Shown: piece after piece, positions 23,260 through 33,267 of the stretch | How positions within the stretch are numbered: the first letter of the stretch is position 1 | Layout: each line of letters starts with the position of its first letter | Source: Amborella trichopoda | Lineage: Eukaryota > Streptophyta > Magnoliopsida > Amborellales > Amborellaceae | Length of the DNA stretch: 64,000 bases | Reading direction: 5' to 3' | Assembly (NCBI RefSeq): GCF_000471905.2 | Contig: NW_006495933.1 | Span: 1,037,464 to 1,101,463 of the forward strand | Translations under genes and position numbers: made by a program | Notes under the pieces: model-generated | What the model saw: the letters and a program-made list of their open reading frames with translations, nothing else | Databases searched by the model: none | Told to the model about the DNA's origin: nothing

Positions 23260-25110
23260 CCTCAGGATTAAGCAGATGATAGGCCTGCAGATCCTCAGCA
23301 GGGTGACCTTCAAGGCAGCTGAGGTTATTACTCTCGGAGACCTCCGATCTCGTAATCCCTTTTCCCTCTCCAAACTCCAGAACCTTAGCGATACCAAGAG
23401 TATTACTGGGTCATTACTGCCATGTAGCCACGGTCCCAAGATCGTCGAGAACTGGTCCTCACAAGATTGGCATACAAGGCTTGAGTCTAGTTCGTGCAAG
23501 CTGAGCCTCTGCAGACTGACTTGCCACATACGACTTGCCAACCTTGACAGTCCACTGCTCCACATGGCTCTGAGTCTCCATAAGAAATGGTCATTGTCTT
23601 GGTGATAAACGATCCTGACGACTCCCAAGAGGAAAGGATGAATAGGTTCGAGCTAATGGTACATTTCATCCTTAAGTTGGAACGCTTAGAAGCCTCCAAG
23701 TCCCCTTCTTCTCATCACGAGACTGATTCCCCGTCTGGTGAAGACACAGTTCCCAAGCAAACTCCCCCACCGGTCTCCCAAGATAGCTCTGCCTCTCAAG
23801 GGGTTTCCCAGACCGATATAGATGCCATGGTCACTCATGGCCTCAAGAACAAGGTCTCAGGCATGCAAAAGGAGCTGCTCTACCAGAAGCCATATTGTTC
23901 TTACATTGACCAGGTGTTGTTTCCCCCAAACTATCAAAAAGGGAAACTCCCGCTGTTTAATGGTACTACGTCTCCTCACTAGCATATCACCCACTTCCAA
24001 GCGACCTTTTGAGAGACTGCAACTGACGGGCAACTCCTCCTCCATCAGTTCGTCGAGACTCTCAAAGGGCCAGCCTTCCAATGGAATGCTCGGCTGCCTC
24101 CAAACTCTATGCACACCTGGCAAGAAATTGAGCAGTTGTTTTACTAATGCTTCGACGAAGTCCAATGGAATGTAGAGACCATCAAGCTCCTTACTCTGAC
24201 TCAAGACCTTCGTGAGCCGGTTAACAAGTTCATCCCTCGATGGAGAGAGCTAACAACCTTCATGCCGCTTGCATGACCGAAAAATAAGCTGTTCGGACCT
24301 GTATACGGAACATGCTTCTGGAGATCGCCCTACGTGTCGAGGCCTCCAATCCGCCCTCCATGTCAGAGCTAATCTCTAAAGTAGTTCGTATAGAGGGTCT
24401 ATCAAAGCACCATGTCGGATCTTGTCAGCAACCCTCCAGTTCGAATTCTCGCTCCAACAATCGGGGCAACCAGTAAAAGGCAGTGATCAGTGCGGCCATC
24501 ACCGTGATTGACACCAAGAACACCGTCCCTCAAACCTTGGACCTCTCCAAGGCACAAACACCTCAGACTGAGGGCAAACAACAGTCCTACAATAAAGTCC
24601 CTCCTCCAAAAGATGCTAGTCGAAGTGACTTTTGAACTCAGCATCAGAATAAGGTTTACCCCTTCAATAAGGAGTGGACTCTTGCACTGCTTCGACTGCT
24701 GCTAGAACAGAACATGATCCAACTACCGGAGGTGAACACCCCAAAGCCAATTGGGCAGAAAATGAATGTGAGGTACTGCGCCTATCACAGGAAATAGGCC
24801 ACCCCACTCATGACTGCTTTAAGCTCAACAACACTATCGAAGCCCTTATTAACAAGGGTCAGATAGAGCACGAAGAGTTAAAGAAAGCCTTACACATAAT
24901 GACGATCAATGAGGATGAAGGGGAACCCGCTATCCTCCGTGCACTATTCTCCATAATGCTCGAGGAGGGACACATCACGCCGAAGCCAACAAGGCAGCCC
25001 AAGTTCCTGCCTCCAGGATCTGAGAACCTCTGGTGCTCGTATCACCTGATACGAGGCCATGAAGTGAGCGAATGCACAAGCTTCCACGAACTCTTAGCAT
25101 AGAAGATGCA
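23260..25110 (+). pseudogene. Ty3/gypsy gag (fossil)
   Basis: Remnant of the capsid/nucleocapsid polyprotein. The frame 23587-23982 ends in TDIDAMVTHGLKNKVSGMQK, then YQKPYCSYIDQVLFPPNYQKGKLPLFNGTT, a plant non-chromovirus gag signature. The following capsid core is homologous to 42127-42579. The frame 24674-25102 carries two zinc-knuckle-like segments, IGHPTHDCFKLNNTIEALI and WCSYHLIRGHEVSECTSF. In intact elements the protein packages the RNA and forms the virus-like particle. It lies between the leader ORF and the protease of the same plus-oriented copy. Broken, with several breaks. Confidence 0.8.
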
Positions 25111-26474
25111 GTAATGCCATGAATCTCATGGTAACCCAGAATGGCACCCTCAAGTCCCTCTTTCACCAATGCAAGAAGAATTCCCAACGCAAGCCCCGAG
25201 AAGCACTGAACCATACCCTCTACGGGCCCTCTGTGAGGCAATGCTCCAACAGGGACTCATTACTCCTAAGCCTGCCAAGCTGCCTAAACGCCTTGCCCAG
25301 GGTACGGAAAACCTCTAGTGCCCATATCACCATGTATGGGCCACGAGCTGAAGGAACGGTCTGGGTTCGAAGCTATAGACACTTAGAAGGTAAAAGAATG
25401 CCACATCATCTGCACCGTTCTCTTGGAGCACTTCTAAGCCGTCGCTCTCGTCCAAGAGGAGACCCTACTACAGGTTCCTTATGACCATACACTAAACCCT
25501 TCAGGGCCCTCGAATTCTCAGCCCTGGGAAGTCTACCATGGGCAAAGTAGGCTCAAATCCCTAAAGCGTGAGGCAGTCCACCAAGCTAGAACTACTCACC
25601 AACCCGATGAGGCAGACCAAATGCTTCCTCAGGGGTTCAAAAGGAGACGATGAGCACCTAGGTCAGCCTACAGAAGGAATTCCATCCCTCAGCCACCATT
25701 CAAGGAAGAATTCCTTAAGTCCCTCCCTCCACTGCTGACCTTGTAAGACTTCATTCCAGGCACAGCTCGCCTTATCCTTTCGTCTAATCAGGCGGATGTC
25801 CCTGAGTCACCAACAGCTCGGGATCCCTCCAATACGGGTGACAACACTAAAATCACCCCACGACATTCAAAGCCAGGGCAAGACCTAAAATACCCCCTGC
25901 AGTCGTTCAAAATGGCTGACGACACTAAAAGCACCCTCAACAGTCAGCTCCGGGGCAAGACCTAAAATATCCCTCGCACACGTCCAATTTCGGCGACGAC
26001 GTAAAAAGCTGCCCGAAACATTCTAACTCTTCTTCTCCTCCCTCCTCATATGTTTCTTCCACAGGCATAGCTAGGCAGTTTCCAGACTTTGACGCTTTAA
26101 ACAGAGAGCTCGGAGGCACCAACCTTAGCAGGTTGCAGCAAAAGCGTCTCGAAGAGATGCTGGCCCAGGCAACTTGATTCTCGACAGTCGTTGATGCATT
26201 GGAAATCCAAGCCAAAATCGAGCCATCATCAAACCCCTCTTCCAAATATGCTTCCCATATGGTGCAGATTTTGGAACTACCACCCAGCACGGGGCAAATG
26301 AACATGAGATCAGGGAAGAAGCTACAGCCCAAGCCTCAAAAGCTCAAGATCCTTAAGTTTCCTGATCCTTAACTTTTCCCTAAACCTCAACCTCAAACCT
26401 CTACATCCCTAATACAAATCCTCATTACTTCTCCATCAACCCAAATCGTACCATCTAAACAACAAAGTCAACAA
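25111..26474 (+). pseudogene. gag-protease spacer (fossil)
   Basis: Degenerate coding sequence between gag and the protease, homologous in reverse to 18520-19555 and 53750-54560. It contains short repeats of the type GGCGACGACGTAAAAAGCTG (near 25835, 25917 and 25992). It is Pro-rich near 26330-26470 (repeated CCTCAACCTCAAACC). No enzymatic motif was seen, and no separate gene is supported. Confidence 0.55.
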
Positions 26475-27150
26475 GTGCCACAAATCAAAACTCAATCGAA
26501 GCCTGTTCTTAAACCTACCCTACTCCCTACATTAGTGAGTGGATTAGAAACACAAAAGACTAACGAGGATAAAGTGAAATACGATGTAATTGGGTACTTG
26601 AGAAAGCTGTCATCCCTTCTAAGCATCTATGATGCCCTTCTACTGTCTAGAGACTATCATATGGCCTTGGTTCAACATCTTTCTAACCCAGAGGTATACG
26701 AGACCAAAATGGAGCCTATAGAGGTTGACCCAGCCATTCTGAGTGGGTGCTTGGCAATCTCTTTCTCTAAAAATGCCCTGCAGTTGGGAGGCAAATTTCA
26801 CAATCGTCCCCTCTTCGTGAATGGAACCTACACGGCTACCCTATCAACCGGATCATGTTGGATGGAGAGGCAGCAGTCAACTTGATCCTAAGAAGGATCC
26901 TCACCCTATTGGGATTAGGATCTGACGACCTTACTCCTACCCACATCACCGTGCAAAGCTTCAACCAATCAAGAGAGAAGCCAATTGGCACGGTGCACCT
27001 TTACCTCAAGATCGGTGACCTCAACTATTACGCGGTTCCATGTAATCAACTTCGATACCTCTTACAACGTCTTGCTTGCTTGTCCTTAGCTTCATGATCA
27101 GGGGGTGATTCCTTCCACACTCCACCATTGCTTCAAATACAACCGAGACG
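26475..27150 (+). pseudogene. Ty3/gypsy aspartic protease region (fossil)
   Basis: The frame 26475-26885 reads NEDKVKYDVIGYLRKLSSLLS, DYHMALVQHLSNPEVYETKM and EPIEVDPAILSGCLAISFSKNALQLGGKFH, leading into the retropepsin. A second frame (26855-27097) reads MLDGEAAVNLILRRILTLLGL and THITVQSFNQSREKPIGTVHL. It is the plus-strand counterpart of 17384-18514 and of 62829-63260. In intact elements it processes the polyprotein. Broken. Confidence 0.8.
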
Positions 27151-27575
27151 GGAGGTAGCATACAGTCTATGCTAACAAAAAAAGGTTCTGCATGTCCCCA
27201 TTGCTCTTCTAGAGGCAGAATTGGCACATCAGCCATCAACGAAGGCAGTCCAAATTCCATTCTCCTTAAACAAGGAGATCATTAGCAGCCATGAGAGGGT
27301 CCTACACCTCTCAGAAGCTCCTAAAAAGGTACAAACAGATAAAGGTCATCCTCTTGGCTCTCAGGAACAAGACCCCATGGTTGAGTTGAGAAGCGAGGTT
27401 CGTAGCCTCCAAAATCAATTGGAGGTTATGCGTGTCGCTTCAAAGCATTTAAAGGGGTTCATCCCTAAGACTCAAACCTTTGACGAGCTCAAAAGAAGTG
27501 CACCTCGAATTGAAGCCAAGGCTCCCCCTGACTAGAGCATTTACAGCAAACAGGCTCACCAAATCATGAGAACCT
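27151..27575 (+). pseudogene. pol linker following protease (fossil)
   Basis: The frame 27221-27535 reads QDPMVELRSEVRSLQNQLEVM and ends in RSAPRIEAKAPPD, identical in style to the linkers at 16690-17383 and 63600-64000. The preceding segment resembles LNKEIISSHERVLHLSEAP. The linker is followed at 27576 by a tandem array in the orientation of a minus-strand element, so a junction between different copies lies here. Confidence 0.7.
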
Positions 27576-28150
27576 GTAACTAGACCACTGCTATAGTTTA
27601 AGGTGAAATAGTTTGGACCATGGCTACGCAGTTTAGGGTCATGCAGCATGGACTGTGGTTATGCAGTTTTGGTCATGCAACCAGGTCCGTACAGTTTAAG
27701 GTCGTGCAACTAGTCCTTCGCTATAGTTTAAGATCATATAGTTTGGACCATGGCTATACAGTTTAGGGTCATGCAGCATGGACCGTGGTTATGCAGTTTT
27801 AGGTCATGCAACTAGGACCTTGCAGTTTAAGGTCGTGCAACTAGACCTCTACTATAGTTTAAGGTCATATAGTTTGGACCATGGCTACGCAGTTTAGGGT
27901 TGTGCAACATAGACCATGGTTATGCAGTTTTAGGTCATGCAACTAGGACCGTGCAATTTAAGGTTGTGCAACTAGACCTCCACTATAGTTTAAGGTCATA
28001 TAGTTTGGACCATGGCTATGCAGTTTAGGGTCATGCAACATGGACCGTGGTTATGCCAGTTTAGGTCATGTAACAAGGACAGTGCAGTTTAAGGTCATGT
28101 AACTAGACCCCCGCTATAGTTTAAGGTCATATAGTTTGGACCATGGCTAT
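27576..28150 (-). repeat. 131-bp higher-order tandem array
   Basis: The phrase CTATAGTTTAAG(G/A)T recurs at 27592, 27721, 27852, 27983 and 28114, giving steps of 129, 131, 131 and 131 bp. Each 131-bp unit holds four ~30-bp subunits: CTATAGTTTAAGGTCATATAG; TTTGGACCATGGCTATGCAG; TTTAGGGTCATGCAACATGG; and a 'GGTCATGCAACTAGGACC' word. The monomer family is the same as at 10895-11365, 47030-47950 and 56930-58200, but the higher-order arrangement is much more regular here. Confidence 0.9.
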
Positions 28151-28159
28151 GTAGTTTCA

Positions 28160-28541
28160 TCGAACCTTGCACTTCATCACCTTCTCATATGAACGTGCAT
28201 TGCCCTAAGACAAGGGTGGGTCACTTCGACCCACTTGTCTTCCAAATTTACTATAGAAGTGTTGTGCAGAAAAACAAGAGGATTACAGGTCATGGGAGGC
28301 GATTCGGAACCAGCTCAAGCAACTGGGGGGCGTTCTTCGTGATCTAAGAGGGCGCCCACATGAGCCAGCCCGAGTAAGTCCCGAACCCACCTAAAATTCC
28401 TCTCTCATAGGTTGATATGCCTGCCCTTGCCCTCAAGCAAGGTTCTGAGAGAGCAATCTCAAATCTTGGGTTCACAAAAAACTCGAGACACAAGCCTCCA
28501 GATTACCTAGATCCTGAGGGCAAGATCGTGGCACCTAACCA
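28160..28541 (+). mobile_element. Tat-type LTR, U5 end only
   Basis: This matches the last ~380 bp of the LTRs at 36802-40153 and 59284-62828. Landmarks are 'GTGCATTGCCCTAAGACAAGGGTGGG', 'GGGAGGCGATTCGGAACC', 'GAGAGAGCAATCTC' and the terminus GGCACCTAACCA at 28541. It adjoins a primer-binding site, so it is the end of a 5' LTR. Confidence 0.8.
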
Positions 28542-28544
28542 GCT

Positions 28545-28563
28545 TGACGACTCCACTAGGGAC
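28545..28563 (+). promoter_or_regulatory. retrotransposon primer-binding site
   Basis: TGACGACTCCACTAGGGAC lies three bases after the LTR end, one of two readable primer-binding sites (the other is at 40157). It has the form of the sites used by Tat/Ogre elements, which from memory are complementary to a tRNA-Arg 3' end. Confidence 0.7.
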
Positions 28564-28627
28564 TTACTACCTTAGTCGGTTTGCTCTTGTTTGACGAATT
28601 TCCTTTTTACTTTCTGCACCTATTTCT

Positions 28628-29740
28628 ATGGCACTTGGGTTGTTCAACCCGTTCATCTGGGTCGGGAACTTCCTTAACTCTGCGCTCATGGCTATCCCAG
28701 GGAAGCGAGTCACTCAAGACTCCTTCCCTACTCTCCTTCTGAGTCAGGACTCACGATCCGGCTCCTTGATTCTCACCTGGATCGGTGCGAGAGGGGACTT
28801 AAAGGTCCGTGCCTCCCCGCTTTCTCGCCCTGGTGGACTCTCCACGAAAGCCCCTTGCATGGGTAGCACTCCTGCTAATGCACACCCTACTACTGGCAAA
28901 TCTCCTGCCAGTTATACGACTGCGGTACGCCGAAAGGCTGCCCCGTCCATCCTTGTGAAAGGCAAGCAAATTGTGGTCGCTCTTGAGGTTTGCCGCATGG
29001 CAACCACCTGTGCTCCTTCATTACTCCGAGCCTCCACACCTGGAGGGTCGGTACACAAAGGCGAAGGTCTTGAGGTCTTCATCCCTCACACACACTCAAA
29101 AGCTCGTGGTCTATCCACTGGAGCCAGACCTCGGGACAACCCTCATGTGGCCTTGAGCTCGCATCCAAGGTCAGGCCTTCCCTGGTCGAACCCTACATGC
29201 GCCATGCATTCGCTTTCCACAGCTCGGGGCAGCGCTAGCTCTATGCCACCTCGACCACAAGAGGGTCGACCATTCCGTCTTCCCTCCCGACACACACAGC
29301 TTCACCTTGTGAGAGACAAGCTCCCGCCTTGTCCCTCACAAATACAAGCTCGTCGGTCTCGGCCTCCTCAAGTCGAACCCATTGACCGAGCCCGGGCTGA
29401 CCCCCAAGTCACCCGAGCGGCTAACCCTAAAGGTGCACACGCCCCAACTTTGCAGGTCCCTCTCGGATCCAGACTCGGGAGGAGTCACGAGCCAGCTTCT
29501 TCCTTTTCCGCTTCCCCAACGCCATACAAGCAGCTCAATCCCTGGTACTCAAAGGTCTTCCCTAAGAGTACCATCTTAAGCCAGCCCCGAGTCAACCAAA
29601 CATCTGGGCCTCACAAAAGAATTTGGGGCAACGGCTTGATGTCAGACAGAGGCCTTCAGCCTCCAAGACAAAAACCCAAGCTGCCCTCCATCCTTGGGCC
29701 CCACTCCTTGCTCCAGCTCATAGACATGGCCCTCTCTTAA
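28628..29740 (+). pseudogene. leader ORF upstream of gag (ORF1-like, fossil)
   Basis: The longest open frame in the window (370 codons). It begins 65 bp after the primer-binding site with MALGLFNPFIWVGNFLNSAL and continues as a basic, Ser/Pro/Arg-rich sequence without a domain I recognise. It shares frame and words with 22130-23240 (WIGARGDLKV, LSRPGG, STKAPC.GST) and with 40611-40982 (STR/GA.PR.N). Its position matches the extra ORF upstream of gag known in Ogre-type elements. The alternative is an untranslated leader that happens to lack stops. The fossil ends at a junction with copia-type sequence near 29850. Confidence 0.45.
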
Positions 29741-29854
29741 TCGAAGAAAACGGGGCAGTCTAGGTCTCAGACTTGTTTCTGGAATGAGGTCCATAGCCAT
29801 CTCAGAATCAAGCAGAAAAGAGGCCTATAGATCTTGACTGGGGAAACCTCCAAT

Positions 29855-30760
29855 ATGGAAAAATGCATCAGCAACAGTTGAGGCTAGCAAAGTCTTTTTC
29901 AAAGGTGTCATTGGAGGCAATGCACTCTGATTATGGCAAGGAAAAAACTGGTAAGAGGTCTTCTAGTGCTAAAAGATTTATGTCTCATTGTGTGTGATGG
30001 GCTGCCCAATATGGAAAAGAGTATCAACAACCGTTCACGCCAACGAAGTTCCTTCAAAAGGATTAATGAAGCGTCAATCTATTGTAACTATAACTTTCTC
30101 ATCTTCCTGGATGTTACTCATAGTCCATGTAGGTATATCTTCTGAAGACCAAATTTGAGGTGTCTTTGAGGTTCAAGGATTCGCATGAATAGATCATGGA
30201 TAAATTGGTTGCAAGATCTAGTATGGTAACTAGTATGTGTCTAAAGAGTTTGTTGCATATTTGAAGGTCTTATATATGGACACATTCACAAAAAATGGAA
30301 TTTTCAAGTATATGAATAGGCAATCAGATGGAGACAATGTGAAGCGTGACGCACATAAAGAATTTACAACTTCAGCACTAGGTAATGTGCGTGTGCACTA
30401 CATCACATGCCATATATCACCTAACACAACTACAGTTAGGTTGAATGTACCCATATGAAAAGCTTATGGCAAGGGAATTGACAGTTAGTTTTTCAAGGTT
30501 TTTGGTTGTGTATGTTAGGTGATGGTGTTGAAGCTGCAGCAAAGAAAGTTGGAAGAAAAATGTGCAAGCAATGTTCATAAGCTACGACAAGAAAAAAGAA
30601 GGGATGATGATGCATAAGCCTTCCACTGGGAAAATTCCATCTCAAGAGACATTTACCATGATAGTAAGATGAAAATGTTGCTTTACCAAATTCTACTTGT
30701 CTCGCAGACATGACGAATGCAAAATTAGAAATGTTAAATCATTGCTAACTCTATTTTGAT
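29855..30760 (+). mobile_element. Ty1/copia pol remnant, integrase region
   Basis: Strongly degenerate plus-strand sequence whose readable words are copia-like. Near 29995 the reading recalls the 'NGLP' pre-integrase region. 30100-30145 recalls the core ('FLDVTHS...YIF'), and 30237-30270 reads SKEFVAYLKVLY, like copia 'S.EF..YL'. 30490-30660 recalls the integrase end (FKVFG, 'LEEKC', FISYDKKKEG, PSTGKI). It is a different superfamily from the rest of the window, much more decayed and therefore probably older. Broken, with many breaks. No LTRs were found. Confidence 0.65.
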
Positions 30761-31253
30761 GAATTTAGATCTCATAGATCAAAGTACCTAGTTAATCTTT
30801 ATAGGATAAGTGTTTGGCAGTTATATTTCCTATCTTTTGGTGAATTGAGAGAAGTATTACATGATTGAGTTTGGAAGTAGACCATTTATCTTTTGGCGAA
30901 TTGAGAAAAATATTACATTTGGATGAAAAAAACACGAAAAAGAATAGCCCCTTTTTTGTTAAGGATTGTCTACATAGAGACCATTTATCTTTTGTACATG
31001 GAGGTCACAATTGTTCTTTGTTCCTTAAATTTCAAAATGGGTGGTTATAACAGAGTCATTGACTAGACATAAAGGTAAAAAAAAAAACATTCACGGACTT
31101 CGTCACTCACCCCTAAGCCAGCCAATTTGACATCTAATGAGTGCGAATGATTGTGACTTCTATGTACAAAAAATAAATGGTATCTTTGTGGACAATCCCT
31201 TTTTCTAAATGATTAATAACATTAACCTAATTCTTTCATCAGATGGAAACTTA
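30761..31253. other. AT-rich, no gene
   Basis: No coding potential is recognised. The phrase CATTTATCTTTTGG(C/T) with flanks recurs (near 30880 and 30975, also 30832), so short direct repeats are present. A poly(A) run lies at about 31079-31086. Confidence 0.4.
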
Positions 31254-31631
31254 GGGCACGCTTGATTCATGTGTAAATGTTTTCTTGAAATTATTTTCAC
31301 ATGAAAATTGTGTTTTATATATTTGTTTTATGTGTAACGCATATGTGAATAAATCCATGGTAAAATAGTTTACCATGAAATGGTCTAATTCATGAAAAAA
31401 AAAACCTCACCTCTTGGGGTGGAGAAACATGCCCCCATGCTTTTATTTTCTCATGTGGACTCACTATTCAAAATTCACTATTTGCAATATAGTATGTATT
31501 ATATAATATTTCATTTATTTATTAAATATAATATATGAACTATAATTTAATAATATTTAATGAATAATACTTTTATATAAATAATATACTATTTTATATT
31601 ATACTATATGTAACAGTAGATAAGATATTAG

Positions 31632-31710
31632 TATAATATTATATTATATTATATTATATTACACTATATTATATTACATTATATTATATTATATTATATA
31701 TTATATAACA
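31632..31710. repeat. TTATA pentanucleotide microsatellite
   Basis: Near-perfect (ATATT)n run with a few interruptions (ACACT, ACATT), inside AT-rich DNA at 31490-31870. Confidence 0.85.
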
Positions 31711-31881
31711 TAAATCAATAAAATAGATATAATTATATATTATATTATATAATATATTTTATTTATGTAATAGATTTTTATAATATAATATATTATATTT
31801 AGTATGAAAATAATATTTAAATAGTTAATATATAATATTTTTTAATAATATATAAATATTATTTAGATAAATAAAAAAAAA

Positions 31882-32255
31882 GTTTATATAGAGCCGATGC
31901 TCTAAAATTAGAGCCCCACCTCAAAAATTTCACTATAAGAGGTTGTTTTGATGCTCAAATATCCTCAAACTGATCATCTCGACATTAATATGCATAGATA
32001 TAAGAAAAGATTGGATTTCAAGTTTTGAAAATAGTGCATCTTATATCGTATTTTTGGATCGTCAATTTTTAAGATTTTCAAGTTTTTATAGATATGCTCA
32101 ATCTACACTATTTTTGAAGCTTTCAATTTTATAATTAAAGATCAAAATGTATTTTAAGGCTATCACAAATATTTTCAGTATGGAAACTACATTTCTCCAC
32201 ACTCTTTCAAGGTGCACTTTACTTTGATTGTTTAGAGCCTCCATTTTATACAAAC
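31882..32255 (+). mobile_element. MITE copy 1 (~374 bp)
   Basis: Begins GTTTATATAGAGCCGATGCT and ends GCCTCCATTTTATACAAAC, so its ends are inverted repeats built on GTTTRTATAGAGCC...TCTAAA. Apart from point differences it is the reverse complement of 32707-33085. It has no coding capacity. It is a short non-autonomous inverted-repeat element. The superfamily is not assigned because no clear target duplication was seen. Confidence 0.75.
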
Positions 32256-32450
32256 CGCACACTTTAAATAAATATAACTATATATTTTTACTTATAATAT
32301 TTAAATATTATATGCATATATTTAATAAAGTATATTTAAATACCAAACAAGTTACAAAACATATGTAATTTATTGCACAATGCTTTTTAAGTGTTTTAAC
32401 AAACATGGTGAAAAGAAAGTTTTCAAAAGTTTTTCCTAAAAAGTATTTAC

Positions 32451-32587
32451 ATATGTCAATATTTTTCCGTATAAAATATTTAGGCACCAACCAAACGTGC
32501 CCTTGAGTAATGAGCCACATATGTCAATATTTTTTCCGCATAAAATATTTAGGCACCAACCAAACGTGCCCTTGAGTAATGAGCCAC
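32451..32587. repeat. 68-bp tandem duplication
   Basis: Two adjacent copies (32451-32518 and 32519-32587) of a sequence starting ATATGTCAATATTTTT and ending GTAATGAGCCAC. They are almost identical (T/C change and one extra T), so this is a recent local duplication. It includes the end phrase CCAACCAAACGTGCCC of the candidate transposon. Confidence 0.9.
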
Positions 32588-32706
32588 ATTTTGTGTTCGT
32601 CTGCTGTGCGTTACCGTGAGAACAAGAGAGATGAAGTGGAAGAGGACCTAGGTACGGATATATACGTTACTTTGTTCTTTCTCTCATGCATTAAATGAAG
32701 GGTGTG

Positions 32707-33085
32707 GTTTGTATAGAGCCGAGTCCCTAAACAATCAAAATAAAACACACCTTCAAATGGTATTGAGAAATGTGGTTTCAATACTGAGAATCTTTGCGAT
32801 AGTCTTAAATATATTTTCGTCTTTAATTATTAAAAATGCAAAGCTTTAAAAATAGTTTAGCTCGAGTAGATTTATGAAAACTTCAAAATTTTCAAATTAT
32901 CAGTCCAAAAATGAATTACAAGATGCACTATTTTCAAAACTTGAAATCCATTTTTTTCTTATGTCCATGCATCTTGATGTCGAGATGATCAATTTGAAGA
33001 TATTTGAGCATCAAACCAATCTCTTCTAACGAAAATTTGAGGTGGGCTCTAATTTGATTGTTTAGAGCCTCGGCTCTATATAAAC
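32707..33085 (-). mobile_element. MITE copy 2 (~379 bp)
   Basis: Inverted copy of the MITE at 31882-32255. It begins GTTTGTATAGAGCCGAGTCC and ends GCCTCGGCTCTATATAAAC. Its terminal inverted repeats are better preserved: at least 25 of 30 bases agree through CTAAACAATCAAA. The interior is clearly diverged from copy 1 but collinear throughout. Together the pair forms a large imperfect inverted repeat with a spacer of about 450 bp. Confidence 0.75.
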
Positions 33086-33190
33086 TTTTTCCTTAAAAAG
33101 AAAGCTCTCTCGAGAGGAGAGTCCGTGTTTTCTTTGCAGTGTTTTTTCCCGTTGCTTGCGGTTTGAATGCGTTAAATCGCGTCTGCTGCT

Positions 33191-33267
33191 GTGTGACTTG
33201 CACTCTTGACCATAGTTAGCAAGTCTATTGATGTGTGACTTACACTCTTAATCATAGTTAGCAAGTT
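33191..33267. repeat. 42-bp tandem duplication
   Basis: GTGTGACTTGCACTCTTGAC at 33191 recurs as GTGTGACTTACACTCTTAAT at 33233. Both continue with CATAGTTAGCAAGT. Two copies with few differences. Confidence 0.85.

Larger units (their letters stand above)
31254..32502. mobile_element. candidate TIR transposon (non-autonomous, ~1.25 kb)
   Basis: The left end begins GGGCACGCTTGATTCATGTG. The right end, read on the minus strand from 32502, begins GGGCACGTTTGGTTGGTGCC. About 22 of the first 30 bases agree, including TAAAT-TTTT further in. No transposase is encoded; the interior is AT-rich and contains a second MITE at 31882-32255. Flanking triplets are TTA (left) and TTG (right), so a clean target duplication is not evident. 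A PIF/Harbinger- or hAT-like family is possible but not shown. Confidence 0.35.

Noticed and set aside
30237-30458. Independent small gene
   Set aside because: SKEFVAYLKVLY and surroundings fit the copia integrase core; it is part of the copia remnant.
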